Origin: Saccharofermentans sp.
Lineage (GTDB): Bacteria; Bacillota; Clostridia; Saccharofermentanales; Saccharofermentanaceae
Length of the DNA: 64,000 bases
Reading direction: 5' to 3'
Assembly (NCBI GenBank): GCA_016292135.1
Contig: JAEFAZ010000006.1
Coordinates: 1 to 64,000, forward strand
This document shows, piece after piece, positions 25,540 through 34,600 of the stretch (its first letter is position 1; each line of letters begins with the position of its first letter). Position numbers and translations under genes: made by a program. The notes beneath the pieces are model-generated. The model was not told the origin of the DNA. It did not search any database and worked only from the letters and a program-made list of their open reading frames with translations.

Positions 25540-28230
25540 TCAGCCTCCGATCTGCTCTGCTATTACGCTCTTGGCGGTATTGAGAGCATCTTCCAACTTG
25601 CTTACATCCTTGCCGCCTGCCTGGGCCATGTCGGGACGTCCGCCGCCACCGCCGCCTGCTGCCTTGGCTGCCTCACGGATGATGTTGCCGCAGTGGATGC
25701 CCTTGGCAACTGCGTCCTTATCAGCCATAGCTACGAAGAGGATCTTGGAATCACCCTTGCCTGCGAGGAAAACTACGGAAGGCGTTAATCTGTCGCGGAT
25801 CTTGTCGCCCGTGTCACGGAGCTCGCCCGCATCAGTTACGGGGCACTCTGCTACTACGACCTTGACGCCGCCGATGTCCATTGCGGACGCTGCGCAGTCT
25901 GCCGCGAAGTCACCTGCTGCGGCCTTCTTGCCTGCTTCGATCTCTTTTTCGAGAGCCTTGACCTGACTTGTCAAAGACTCGCACTTATTGAGGATCTGGT
26001 CATGGGATGCCTTGAGGGTTGAAGCGATGCCTGCGATAAGTTCGCGGTCTGCTTTATTCATCTCATAGCACTTTTCACCCGTTACGGCCTCGATTCTCCT
26101 TGTGCCTGCAGCGATGCCGGACTCGGATACGATACGGAACTGGCCGATCCTTCCTGAACTCTTAAGGTGGGTACCGCCGCAGAATTCCATATCGAACATT
26201 TTGTCGCCTTCGCCTACGGATACGACTCTTACAACGTCACCGTACTTCTCGCCGAAGATGGCCGTTGCGCCGAGCTTTCTTGCTTCCTCAATGGGGAGTA
26301 CCTGTGTGATGACGGGAAGATCTTCGAGTATTACTTCGTTGACCATGGTTTCGACCTTGGCGATCTCTTCAGCTGTCATTGCCTGGAAGTGATTGAAGTC
26401 GAATCTCAGACGGTCAGAACCGACATAAGAACCTGCCTGATCGACCTGGTCACCGAGGACCTTCTTGAGAGCCGAGAGCAGGATGTGTGTTGCTGTGTGG
26501 TTCCTTGCGATCGAAAGTCTTGTCTTCTTATCAACTTCGATAGTTACTGTGGAGCCTGCTGTGACAGTACCCTTGACCACCTTGAGTGTGTGGAGGTACT
26601 TGCCCTGTGCATCCTTATCAACAGAGATAACATCTGCTTCAAAATCAGATGTATAGATCTTACCTTCATCGTGGATCTGACCACCCATCGTAGCGTAGAG
26701 AACTGTCTTGTCGCAGATGGTGATGATGTCGTCACCTTCGGAAGCGCTGTCTGCTTTCCGGAGGTTGCCTTCCGTATCAGCCTTCAGGATGTAGATGACC
26801 TTTGCCTCGCACTTGAGGTTATCGTAACCGTCGTAATCTGTAGCATTGGGATCAGCTGCAACTTCCTCGGGAATAGCATTTGTTCCGAGAGCGAGATCGT
26901 CCTTGGACTTGGTAGCTGCTCTTGCAGTCTCCTTCTGCTTTTCCATCGAAGCCTTGAAGCCTTCCTCATCAACAGCGAGGCCTTCTTCTGCAGCCATCTC
27001 GACAGTGAGCTCTATAGGGAATCCGAATGTATCGTAAAGATAGAAAGCTGACTCGCCGTCGATCTCCTTGGAGGCTGCCTTGTTCTTGTCATCCAGAATC
27101 TTCTTGAATTCCTTGATGCCGTTCTCAAGTGTGCTCTCGAATCTTGCGATCTCCTTGTCGAGTTCGTTAAGGATGAACTCGCGGTTCTTTGCAAGGAGAG
27201 GATAGCTGTCATCGTAAACACTGTCGATATAGATCTTTGCAACGCCGAGGATCTGCTCTGTGGACATTCCGAGTGTCCTTGCGTGTCTTACGGCACGTCT
27301 GATGAGACGTCTTAAGACATAGCCTGCACCTGCGTTGGAAGGAACGAGCTTGGCGGAATCGCCGATCAGCATAACGCTGGTACGGATGTGGTCAGCGAGG
27401 ACTCTCATCGATCTTGTAAGCTTCTCATCCTGATCGTACTTTGTGCCTGAAGCATTCTCGATATAAGCGATGGCATCTGTAAAGAGGTCTGTCTTGTAAA
27501 CATCCTTTGTTCCGTTAAGGAAAGCAAGGATTCTCTCGAGGCCCCAGCCCGTATCAACGTTCTTCTGCTTGAGCGGTGTGAGGTGACCATCCTGGTGCTT
27601 CTCATACTGCATGAAAACGTCGTTACCGATCTCTGTGTATTTTCCGCATGAGCATCCCGGGCCGCAGTCGGGGCCGCAGTCGGGTACATCTGCGATATAG
27701 AACATCTCACTGTCCGGACCGCAGGGACCATACTCAAGTCCCCACCAGTTATCGTCTGCGCCGAGATAGTAGATGTTCTCGGGCTTGAATCCGGATGCGA
27801 TCCTGTACTGCGCACCTTCCTCATCCCTGGGAGCATTCTCATCGCCTGCGAAAACAGTTGCCGCAAGGTGGTCGTTATCAAATCCGAAAACACCGGTAAG
27901 GAGCTCGTAACTCCACTTGCATCTGTCTTCCTTGAAGTAGTCACCGAGGCTCCAGCTTCCCATCATCTCGAAGAAAGTAACGTGGCTCCTGTCGCCTACG
28001 GAATCGATATCGTTAGTACGGACACAACCCTGAACATTGCAGAGCCTGGTTCCCATGGGGTGCTTCTCTCCGAGGAGATAAGGCATAAGAGGCTGCATTC
28101 CGGCTACGTTGAACAAGACGCCGGTAGAACCGTCAGATACCAGTGATACGGCACCTACATCAACATGGCCTCTCTCAATGTAAAAATCCTTCCAGGTCTT
28201 CCTGAGCTCTTTAGAAGTAAACTGTCTCAT
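25540..28230 (-). CDS. alaS: Alanyl-tRNA synthetase
   Basis: 896 residues, standard length. Charges tRNA-Ala and edits mischarged Ser/Gly. Catalytic core at the N-terminus (TSKELRKTWKDFYIERGH, VTFFEMMGSWSLGDYFKE), editing domain with HTATHILL and CGGTH zinc motifs, and C-Ala domain ending with a glycine-rich GGGGGGRPDMAQAGG. A Cys-rich insert (CGPDCGPGCSCG) lies in the core near residue 190, as seen in some clostridial AlaRS. No T-box leader was seen in the short 72-bp gap upstream. Confidence 0.97.
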   Translation of the reverse strand: MRQFTSKELRKTWKDFYIERGHVDVGAVSLVSDGSTGVLFNVAGMQPLMPYLLGEKHPMGTRLCNVQGCVRTNDIDSVGDRSHVTFFEMMGSWSLGDYFKEDRCKWSYELLTGVFGFDNDHLAATVFAGDENAPRDEEGAQYRIASGFKPENIYYLGADDNWWGLEYGPCGPDSEMFYIADVPDCGPDCGPGCSCGKYTEIGNDVFMQYEKHQDGHLTPLKQKNVDTGWGLERILAFLNGTKDVYKTDLFTDAIAYIENASGTKYDQDEKLTRSMRVLADHIRTSVMLIGDSAKLVPSNAGAGYVLRRLIRRAVRHARTLGMSTEQILGVAKIYIDSVYDDSYPLLAKNREFILNELDKEIARFESTLENGIKEFKKILDDKNKAASKEIDGESAFYLYDTFGFPIELTVEMAAEEGLAVDEEGFKASMEKQKETARAATKSKDDLALGTNAIPEEVAADPNATDYDGYDNLKCEAKVIYILKADTEGNLRKADSASEGDDIITICDKTVLYATMGGQIHDEGKIYTSDFEADVISVDKDAQGKYLHTLKVVKGTVTAGSTVTIEVDKKTRLSIARNHTATHILLSALKKVLGDQVDQAGSYVGSDRLRFDFNHFQAMTAEEIAKVETMVNEVILEDLPVITQVLPIEEARKLGATAIFGEKYGDVVRVVSVGEGDKMFDMEFCGGTHLKSSGRIGQFRIVSESGIAAGTRRIEAVTGEKCYEMNKADRELIAGIASTLKASHDQILNKCESLTSQVKALEKEIEAGKKAAAGDFAADCAASAMDIGGVKVVVAECPVTDAGELRDTGDKIRDRLTPSVVFLAGKGDSKILFVAMADKDAVAKGIHCGNIIREAAKAAGGGGGGRPDMAQAGGKDVSKLEDALNTAKSVIAEQIGG

Positions 28231-28302
28231 TCGGTGATGCTCCTCAAAATAAATATAAACTCGTGAAATTATAAAACGAAAACAGGATCAATGCAACGAA
28301 TA

Positions 28303-29415
28303 TCACAAGGCTTTCCTTGCATTTTCGAGATATACGATGTATTTGTCCCTGACGGGGCCTTCGCCGAGCGACAGATCTATGCCCGGAACCGTGCCTGCCT
28401 GGAAGAGGTAGGAATAGAAAGTCGGGACATCCGCAGTCTCTGCGATGACGGTCAGTTCTCCCGTGTCGAGCCCGGAATCGCTCACGATCCTCCTGATATT
28501 CAGGTGGTCCGAGAGGATATTGTAGGCTCTTAAGACCTCCTTCTTGGGAACGGCGTCGGATCCGGTCTTAGCGTCTGCTTTGAATGACAGGCTGATCGTG
28601 ACTTCCATAACGTCTTCAGATGAGAAGGCGTTGACGGAATTCTTGATGACATTATCTATCGCTTTCTGCCTTGCCGCAGCGTTCGCGAAGCCGCGGAACT
28701 TCTCGCGGTGGAGGAAGGAAGTCGAGTCGATCCTGTCGATCCTGAACCTCCTGATCGCGGTCTCTATGGGCCTGTCAGAGCCTTCTATCCTGTCGTAGAC
28801 TGCGTTATCCACAGCTATCAGATAGTAGGTGTTGTTGCTCCAGTCCAAAGCCAGGGGGGATACTTCCCTCTTCTCCTTGAAAGCGGGGGCGCTCCCCAGT
28901 TTGTAACCGTAGTTAAAAGAGATCACGCACTTCTCATTGATGCAGGAACGGAAGTTGTTGAGCAGGGCCGTAAGCCTTGCAGAATACTTGTGGTCGCGGC
29001 GGACGAGGGAGACGGAATTGCCCGCATCACCGAAGTAGGAAGGATAGAGTTCCTTGATCTTATCCGCTATGCCGCTGTCGGTGAAGGCCGTGGTGTTTAC
29101 GGCATCGACTAAGAGCTTGGCTTCATCGACCGTGATCTGGGAGTCCAGTTCGGAGACCTTGTACCTCTTCTTCTCCTTGTAGATCCAGTCGTCAGAGCCG
29201 CTCTTGATCTTGCCGGATACCCTCATGAAATCGTTGAGCCTGTCTATGTCGGAATATATGGATTTGCGCTCGAATCTGTAGCCCGTCTCCTTCTCGAGGA
29301 TATCCAGGAGTTCGGACATGCTGACTGACGAATCAAAGTCGTAAGGATTGAGCTTGGTCATGAAGAAATCATAGAGAAAAAGGATCTTGATCTTGCTCAG
29401 TTCACTGTTGGCCAT
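28303..29415 (-). CDS. WYL-domain transcriptional regulator
   Basis: 370 residues from the ATG at 29415, chosen because GGGAGG lies 8 nt upstream; the in-frame extension to 29637 crosses the divergent promoter region and is unlikely. The N-terminal part is a winged helix (KIKILFLYDFFMTKLNPYDF, KSIYSDIDRLNDFM). The middle is a WYL domain (LALDWSNNTYYLIAVDNA, then RRFRIDRIDS), a fold that binds oligonucleotides or other ligands, with a C-terminal WCX-like extension. It is divergent from the DUF1015 operon, which it may control. WYL proteins regulate metabolism, DNA damage or phage defence, and the target cannot be read from the sequence. Confidence 0.88.
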   Translation of the reverse strand: MANSELSKIKILFLYDFFMTKLNPYDFDSSVSMSELLDILEKETGYRFERKSIYSDIDRLNDFMRVSGKIKSGSDDWIYKEKKRYKVSELDSQITVDEAKLLVDAVNTTAFTDSGIADKIKELYPSYFGDAGNSVSLVRRDHKYSARLTALLNNFRSCINEKCVISFNYGYKLGSAPAFKEKREVSPLALDWSNNTYYLIAVDNAVYDRIEGSDRPIETAIRRFRIDRIDSTSFLHREKFRGFANAAARQKAIDNVIKNSVNAFSSEDVMEVTISLSFKADAKTGSDAVPKKEVLRAYNILSDHLNIRRIVSDSGLDTGELTVIAETADVPTFYSYLFQAGTVPGIDLSLGEGPVRDKYIVYLENARKAL

Positions 29416-29533
29416 AAGGGTATCCTCCCGTCGTTTATTTGTCCCGTTAATAGGACTTATGTAATCAGTTTCCGACAAGTGTTCCGTCATGTCAAGTGCC
29501 TCAAAAGTATTATTTAAAAACACGCCTGTCCGT

Positions 29534-29541
29534 GATAGAAT
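29534..29541 (+). promoter_or_regulatory. Possible promoter of the DUF1015 operon
   Basis: An extended -10-like TGATAGAAT (TG at 29533-29534, TAGAAT at 29536-29541) lies 43 bp before the start codon, in the divergent gap shared with the WYL regulator. No clear -35. Confidence 0.35.
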
Positions 29542-29583
29542 GGTAAGGCTCACAATAAAGTAAACAGACCAAGGGGGCATCTG

Positions 29584-30840
29584 ATGAAGATCTTCGACAG
29601 TGCTGCATGCGCTGCAGCCGATATACTTATCCCGCAAACAACATGCGATCTTACAAAATGGGCCGTAGTAGCCTGTGACCAGTTCACATCCGACAGGGAA
29701 TACTGGGACGACGTCTATAAGATCGTGGGTGATGAACCTTCCACAGCCAAGCTCATCCTTCCCGAAGCTTATCTTGAGGATGACGGCAAGGAAGAAAGGC
29801 TCCTGTCGATCAGACAGAATGCAGCAAAGTATCTATCGGACGGAACATTCAGGGAACTTAAGGATTCCTTCATCTTAGTCGACAGATCTTCTCCCGTTAC
29901 ACCTTCGAGGAAGGGCCTGGTACTGGCACTGGATCTCGAAGAATACGATTACGACCCCGCCAAGAAGTCCCGCTGCAAGGCGACGGAAGGCACGGTCATC
30001 TCCAGGATCCCTCCGAGGATCAAGATCAGGAGCAACTGCCCGATCGAGCTGCCTCACGTCATGCTCCTGATCGACGACCCGAAGGATACGGTCATAGAGA
30101 GCGCTTTCGCAAAGGCTGCTGAAGAGGGACTCGAAGTCATATACGACACTCCCCTCATGAAGGACTCCGGTTCGATCAAGGGCATCGCCGTTCCTTCTGA
30201 TTCAGCAACGGGGGAACTCATAACAGAAGGCCTTGCAGCTCTTTGCAAGGGTCAGGACGACATCCTCTACCTGGTCGGCGACGGCAACCATTCCCTCGCA
30301 TCGGCCAAGGCTCACTGGGATAACGTCAAGGCAGACCTTACGGATGAGGAGCGCAAGACCCACCCTGCAAGATTCGCACTTACGGAAGTAGTTAACATCC
30401 ACGACAAGGGTCTCGCATTCGAGCCCATCCACAGGATCGTCTTCGGCATATCCGCAGATGACCTCCTTGCTAAGGCTGCTGAATACTTCGGCTGCGACGG
30501 CAGCGAAGGCGAAGTGTCCTTCACGGTAACGGACGGATCATCCGATAAGACATTCGCGATCCCCAACCCGCCTCATTCCCTGGCAGTAGGCTGCCTGGGT
30601 CTCTTCCTGGACGATCTCTGCGCCAAGGACGAGAAGATCAAGGTGGATTACATACATGGCGAAGAGGAAGTCAGGAGCCTCGCAGGCCCTGACGCTGCAG
30701 GCGTATTCCTCCCCGGTATCTCCAAGGATACATTTTTCGATACGGTAAGGCGCGAGGGTGTATTCCCCCGCAAGACATTCTCGATGGGCCATGCCTTTGA
30801 GAAGAGATTCTACATGGAAGCAAGGAAGATCGTACTCTGA
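29584..30840 (+). CDS. DUF1015 family protein
   Basis: 418 residues, full length. Hallmarks of DUF1015 (COG4198): CDQFTSDREYWDDV near the N-terminus, GLVLALDLEEYDYDP, YLVGDGNHSLASAKAHW and ALTEVVNIHD. The family is soluble and its biochemical role is not established; in many Clostridia it is found beside serA and serC, which also lie nearby here (35.7-38.4 kb). AAGGGGG precedes the ATG. First gene of a plus-strand operon; its TGA overlaps the ATG of the next gene (TGATG). Confidence 0.9.
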   Translation: MKIFDSAACAAADILIPQTTCDLTKWAVVACDQFTSDREYWDDVYKIVGDEPSTAKLILPEAYLEDDGKEERLLSIRQNAAKYLSDGTFRELKDSFILVDRSSPVTPSRKGLVLALDLEEYDYDPAKKSRCKATEGTVISRIPPRIKIRSNCPIELPHVMLLIDDPKDTVIESAFAKAAEEGLEVIYDTPLMKDSGSIKGIAVPSDSATGELITEGLAALCKGQDDILYLVGDGNHSLASAKAHWDNVKADLTDEERKTHPARFALTEVVNIHDKGLAFEPIHRIVFGISADDLLAKAAEYFGCDGSEGEVSFTVTDGSSDKTFAIPNPPHSLAVGCLGLFLDDLCAKDEKIKVDYIHGEEEVRSLAGPDAAGVFLPGISKDTFFDTVRREGVFPRKTFSMGHAFEKRFYMEARKIVL

Positions 30841-31952
30841 TGAATAAGAGCGTCTGTATCATAGGAGCGGGCCTCTCAGGCCTTACATGCGGCGCAAGGC
30901 TCGCAGGCGCGGGCTTCGATGTCATCGTGCTCGAAGAGAACACCTCTCCCGGAGGCCTCCTCTCCGTCACCAGGATCGGCAACGAGTACCTGGAGCTGGT
31001 GCCCCACCATCTGAGGAAGAGTGACAAGGCCCTCCTGCAGCTGACGCGTGACATGAAAGTCTCCAACAAGATCGAGTGGTTCGATTCGACCTGGTACGGC
31101 AAGGCCGCCCACAGGAAGGTCGGATATTTCACGGAAGGCTTCGTCTGTCTTACGAGGAGCCTGATGCAGGAGATCACCGACAACGGCGGACGCCTCATGT
31201 TCTCCGAGACAGTGACCGAGATACAGAAGACCGAGGACGGCAAGTTCAACACGGTCTGCGTCATGCCCGATTCCACGGTGCATAACCACGCATCCGACAT
31301 CGTAATATTCACAGGTTCTACGAGAACCTTCGCCAACGTCTCACACGGACTCTTCCTCGACATGGACATCAGGGACTCGATAATGGACATCACCTACACG
31401 GCATCCATCACGGCCATGCTCGTGCTGAAGAAGAAATATTCCGAAGTCTACTACCAGAGCGTACATAACCGCGACGACATCCCCTTCTCGAGGATAGTCA
31501 ACCACAGCAACTGTTTCGGTGCGAGAGGCTACGGCGGCAACGTCGTCTATCTTACGGGCGAATGCCTTGTCTCAGATCCCATCTGGATCGAGGATGACGC
31601 ATCCATCCTGAGCGATTTCTTCGCAGGCTTCAGGCACCTTTATCCCAATATCCGCAAATCGGACATCAAGGCCTGGCGTGTCACCAAGACCAGATACGCA
31701 GGCTTCGGCAAATATCCGCCGCAGGATCTCACCTGCCCCACGGAAGGACTCTACGTATGCGCATCCGCCCTGTCCAAGTTCGGAACGGACGAAGAGCCCG
31801 CCAACAGGATGGACCCCACTGTCAATCTTGCCAACGGCATCTGCAGCAGGATAATCGAAAAATACTGTAATGAAGAAGATTGGTTAACGGACAGCATCGT
31901 CACACCCATCACGGGTGCCGAGACTCCCGTTACAGAAGGAGATATCTCATGA
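30840..31952 (+). CDS. FAD-dependent oxidoreductase (amine oxidase / protoporphyrinogen oxidase-like)
   Basis: 370 residues. N-terminal dinucleotide motif IIGAGLSGLTCGARLAGAG and the following acidic VIVLEE show an FAD-binding Rossmann fold; GGLLSVTRIG fits the NAD(P)-binding_8/amine oxidase pattern. C-terminal GLYVCASALSKFGTD is the second FAD contact. Related proteins beside glycosyltransferases act as UDP-galactopyranose mutase-like or lipid-linked sugar enzymes, so a role in envelope glycan synthesis with the next gene is possible. Overlaps both neighbours by a few bases, so strongly coupled. Substrate unknown. Confidence 0.85.
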   Translation: MNKSVCIIGAGLSGLTCGARLAGAGFDVIVLEENTSPGGLLSVTRIGNEYLELVPHHLRKSDKALLQLTRDMKVSNKIEWFDSTWYGKAAHRKVGYFTEGFVCLTRSLMQEITDNGGRLMFSETVTEIQKTEDGKFNTVCVMPDSTVHNHASDIVIFTGSTRTFANVSHGLFLDMDIRDSIMDITYTASITAMLVLKKKYSEVYYQSVHNRDDIPFSRIVNHSNCFGARGYGGNVVYLTGECLVSDPIWIEDDASILSDFFAGFRHLYPNIRKSDIKAWRVTKTRYAGFGKYPPQDLTCPTEGLYVCASALSKFGTDEEPANRMDPTVNLANGICSRIIEKYCNEEDWLTDSIVTPITGAETPVTEGDIS

Positions 31953-34600
31953 GAAAGAGCGCAGAAAGCAGACCCGCATCCATATCGAATCCTGTCGACA
32001 GCGGGTCGCCCACCAGATATCTCCTGCTCCTTTTGCCCTTCCTCGTAGTCCTCATCGCAGGACTTGCCACGGTCGGATCCGGCGAAGTGCTCTATATACT
32101 CTTATGGTATGCGTTACTCTTCTTCTTCTCGCTCCTGATGCTCCCCGTGGCATTCAAGATCTTCGCATCATTCGGCAGCGGCGGCTTCTTCGCGTCGAAG
32201 GTCATGGGGATCGTTACCGTATCACTCCTGGTCTGGACCCTTACTTATATCAAGATATACCGCTTCAACTATGTCTGCGTGATCTTAGCTATACTTGTTG
32301 TCGCTTTCCTTTGTTATTTCCCGAAAAGCCTGAGGGATAATCTCCTCACCAAGCTCAAGGAACCCTATCTCATCGAAAAGATAGTGGTAGAAGAGACCGT
32401 GTTCGCCATCGTTCTCGTGATCCTTTGCTATTTCAAGGGCTTCACACCCGCGATCAACGGCGAGGAGAAGTTCATGGACTACGCTTTCATCATGACGATG
32501 TTAAGGAATCCCGAGCTCCCCGCAAAGGATATATGGCTGTCAGGTTACTCCATCAACTACTACTACTTCGGCCAGTTCATCTGGGCGCTGGTCATTAAGC
32601 TCTCCTGCATCAGGCCTGCGGTCGCCTATAACATCGCGCTCTCATCTGCGATCGCGATCCCCTTCGGCATGTGCTTCTCATTCGGTAAGATGCTGATCGA
32701 GGGAGCGCAGATGAACGGCTACCATCAGAACAGGCTTACCGGCTACATCACGGGTCTTCTCGCAGGACTCATAACGATATTTTTCGGAAATTCACATTCC
32801 TTCTTCTACGATCCCGAGGGCGGCGGCAACGGCCTTCTGAGATTCCTCCAGGACCAAGGCTTCGATGTCGGTGACATCGATAACTTCTGGTACCCCGACT
32901 CCACCAGGTTCATCGGCTGGAATCCCAAGATCACGGAGAACGGCGGTGACATGACGATAGAAGAATTCCCCTTCTATTCCTTCCTGATCGGCGACCTTCA
33001 CGCCCATGTCATTTCGATGATGACAGTGCTCCTTATCGCCATGATCATGCTCGCACTCATCATCTCATCCAAGACCACTGTCTCCACCATAAAGCACCTC
33101 GACCTTAAGGGCGGCAGGTTCCCCAAAGAGGAATACAAGATCCTCCTTACTCCCCATATCGTTATCGCGGCAGTCCTCCTGGGCGTCTCGCAGATGACCA
33201 ACTACTGGGATTTCCTGATCTACTTCGTCTTCTGCTCGATGGCGCTCCTGATCGCAAACACGCGCAAGACTGACAACTTCTCGACCATTCCTTCGGCGAT
33301 CCTTTTCATAGGCAACATCATCGCGATCCTTGCCGTATATCTTGTCGCAGGCAACAACGTGCTCGCCCATGTGGCAGTCCAGATGATACTGCTCGTCATC
33401 TCCTATATCCTGACGGGCATGTTCCCGTCGGCACTGTCGAGGACTTCGTTCGGCATGAACTTCCTCTTCGTCGTGGCTCACATCGTGGCGATCCCTTTCA
33501 ACATGAACTTCGACATGATCTCCAACGCGATAGGCAGGGTCAAGAACAATTCGTCACTCTTCCAGATCCTGATCCTCTGGTTCGCCCACCTCGTTGTCTG
33601 CATCACCTTTATCGTGATCACGATAGTCTTCAAGAACAATAAGACGGGCTCTGCGGGCAGGAAGCAGAAGAAAGCGAACAAGGCAGCCGAGACATCCGGC
33701 ACTGCCAACATAAAGAACCCCGTCGCTTCCTTCTTCGCTGACCGCAATATCGTGGACATCTTCGTCTGCGGCATGATCGTGGTCGCTCTCATGCTCATAA
33801 TCGCGCCCGAGATCTTCTACGTCAGAGACATCTATACATCCGGTTACCTGAGGGCCAACACGATGTTCAAGTTCTGCTTCGCGGCCTTCATAATCTTCTC
33901 TGTCGCTACGGCCTACGCCATCATGAGGCTCTTCTGGGTCGTAACGAAAAAGGGCGTTTACAGCCTCACCTGCCTGATACTCGCATGGGTCTTCATCGCG
34001 CTCATGTTCGTGCCCGCCCACTACACCAGGATCGCCCTCGACCAGAGATGCGGCGAGATAAACCGCGAGAACTACCAGGGACTTGACGGTACCGCATATC
34101 TTGACTTTCACGAAAGCAACATGAGCTACATAGAAGGCGAGGGCAACCTCATCTCCTACAAGGAATGCATCAACTGGTTCAACACAAACGTCAAGGGCAC
34201 TCCCGTCATCTGCGAAGCCTACGGTGCAAGCTACAAGGACAACAACATCGTATCCGCCTACACCGGCCTTCCGACGGTCATCGGCTGGGAAGTCCACGAA
34301 TGGCTCTGGAGGTTCAAGGGAGTGATCAACAAAGAGAAGGACATCCTTGAATCCGACCCCGAAAGAGACGTCTGGCAGCTCTATCTCTTCCCCCGCCACG
34401 CTGATGTCGATAAGATCTACCTGAGCGAGGACCCGGATGAGATCATGGACATTATTAAGAAATACAATATCGAATATATCGTCCTCGGAAACATCGAGTA
34501 CAAGAAATACGATTTCGACAATACTGCAACACTGGAAAAGATCTGCGACGTGGCTTTCAGCTACGACAACCTGAACGTGTTCAAGGTCAATGCTTCCTGA
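31949..34600 (+). CDS. DUF2298 (YYY) multi-pass membrane protein, GT-C-like
   Basis: 883 residues from the ATG at 31949, which overlaps the previous stop as ATGA. More than ten membrane helices are visible. The signature INYYYFGQFIWA (the YYY motif) follows a loop with acidic residues, as in GT-C glycosyltransferases acting on polyprenyl-phosphate sugars. A large C-terminal extracytoplasmic domain (about 700-883) includes TYRHADVDK-like and EYIVLGNIEYKKYD segments. Together with the preceding FAD oxidoreductase it probably belongs to envelope polysaccharide or lipid glycosylation; the exact reaction is unknown. Its stop codon abuts the stop of the opposing gene with no base between. Confidence 0.9.
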   Translation: MRKSAESRPASISNPVDSGSPTRYLLLLLPFLVVLIAGLATVGSGEVLYILLWYALLFFFSLLMLPVAFKIFASFGSGGFFASKVMGIVTVSLLVWTLTYIKIYRFNYVCVILAILVVAFLCYFPKSLRDNLLTKLKEPYLIEKIVVEETVFAIVLVILCYFKGFTPAINGEEKFMDYAFIMTMLRNPELPAKDIWLSGYSINYYYFGQFIWALVIKLSCIRPAVAYNIALSSAIAIPFGMCFSFGKMLIEGAQMNGYHQNRLTGYITGLLAGLITIFFGNSHSFFYDPEGGGNGLLRFLQDQGFDVGDIDNFWYPDSTRFIGWNPKITENGGDMTIEEFPFYSFLIGDLHAHVISMMTVLLIAMIMLALIISSKTTVSTIKHLDLKGGRFPKEEYKILLTPHIVIAAVLLGVSQMTNYWDFLIYFVFCSMALLIANTRKTDNFSTIPSAILFIGNIIAILAVYLVAGNNVLAHVAVQMILLVISYILTGMFPSALSRTSFGMNFLFVVAHIVAIPFNMNFDMISNAIGRVKNNSSLFQILILWFAHLVVCITFIVITIVFKNNKTGSAGRKQKKANKAAETSGTANIKNPVASFFADRNIVDIFVCGMIVVALMLIIAPEIFYVRDIYTSGYLRANTMFKFCFAAFIIFSVATAYAIMRLFWVVTKKGVYSLTCLILAWVFIALMFVPAHYTRIALDQRCGEINRENYQGLDGTAYLDFHESNMSYIEGEGNLISYKECINWFNTNVKGTPVICEAYGASYKDNNIVSAYTGLPTVIGWEVHEWLWRFKGVINKEKDILESDPERDVWQLYLFPRHADVDKIYLSEDPDEIMDIIKKYNIEYIVLGNIEYKKYDFDNTATLEKICDVAFSYDNLNVFKVNAS

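Noticed and set aside
25038..27051. Long plus-strand frames opposite trmB, hit and alaS
   Set aside because: All lie opposite well-supported genes and encode no motif.
28231..28302. T-box leader of alaS
   Set aside because: The gap is only 72 bp and lacks the conserved T-box sequence.
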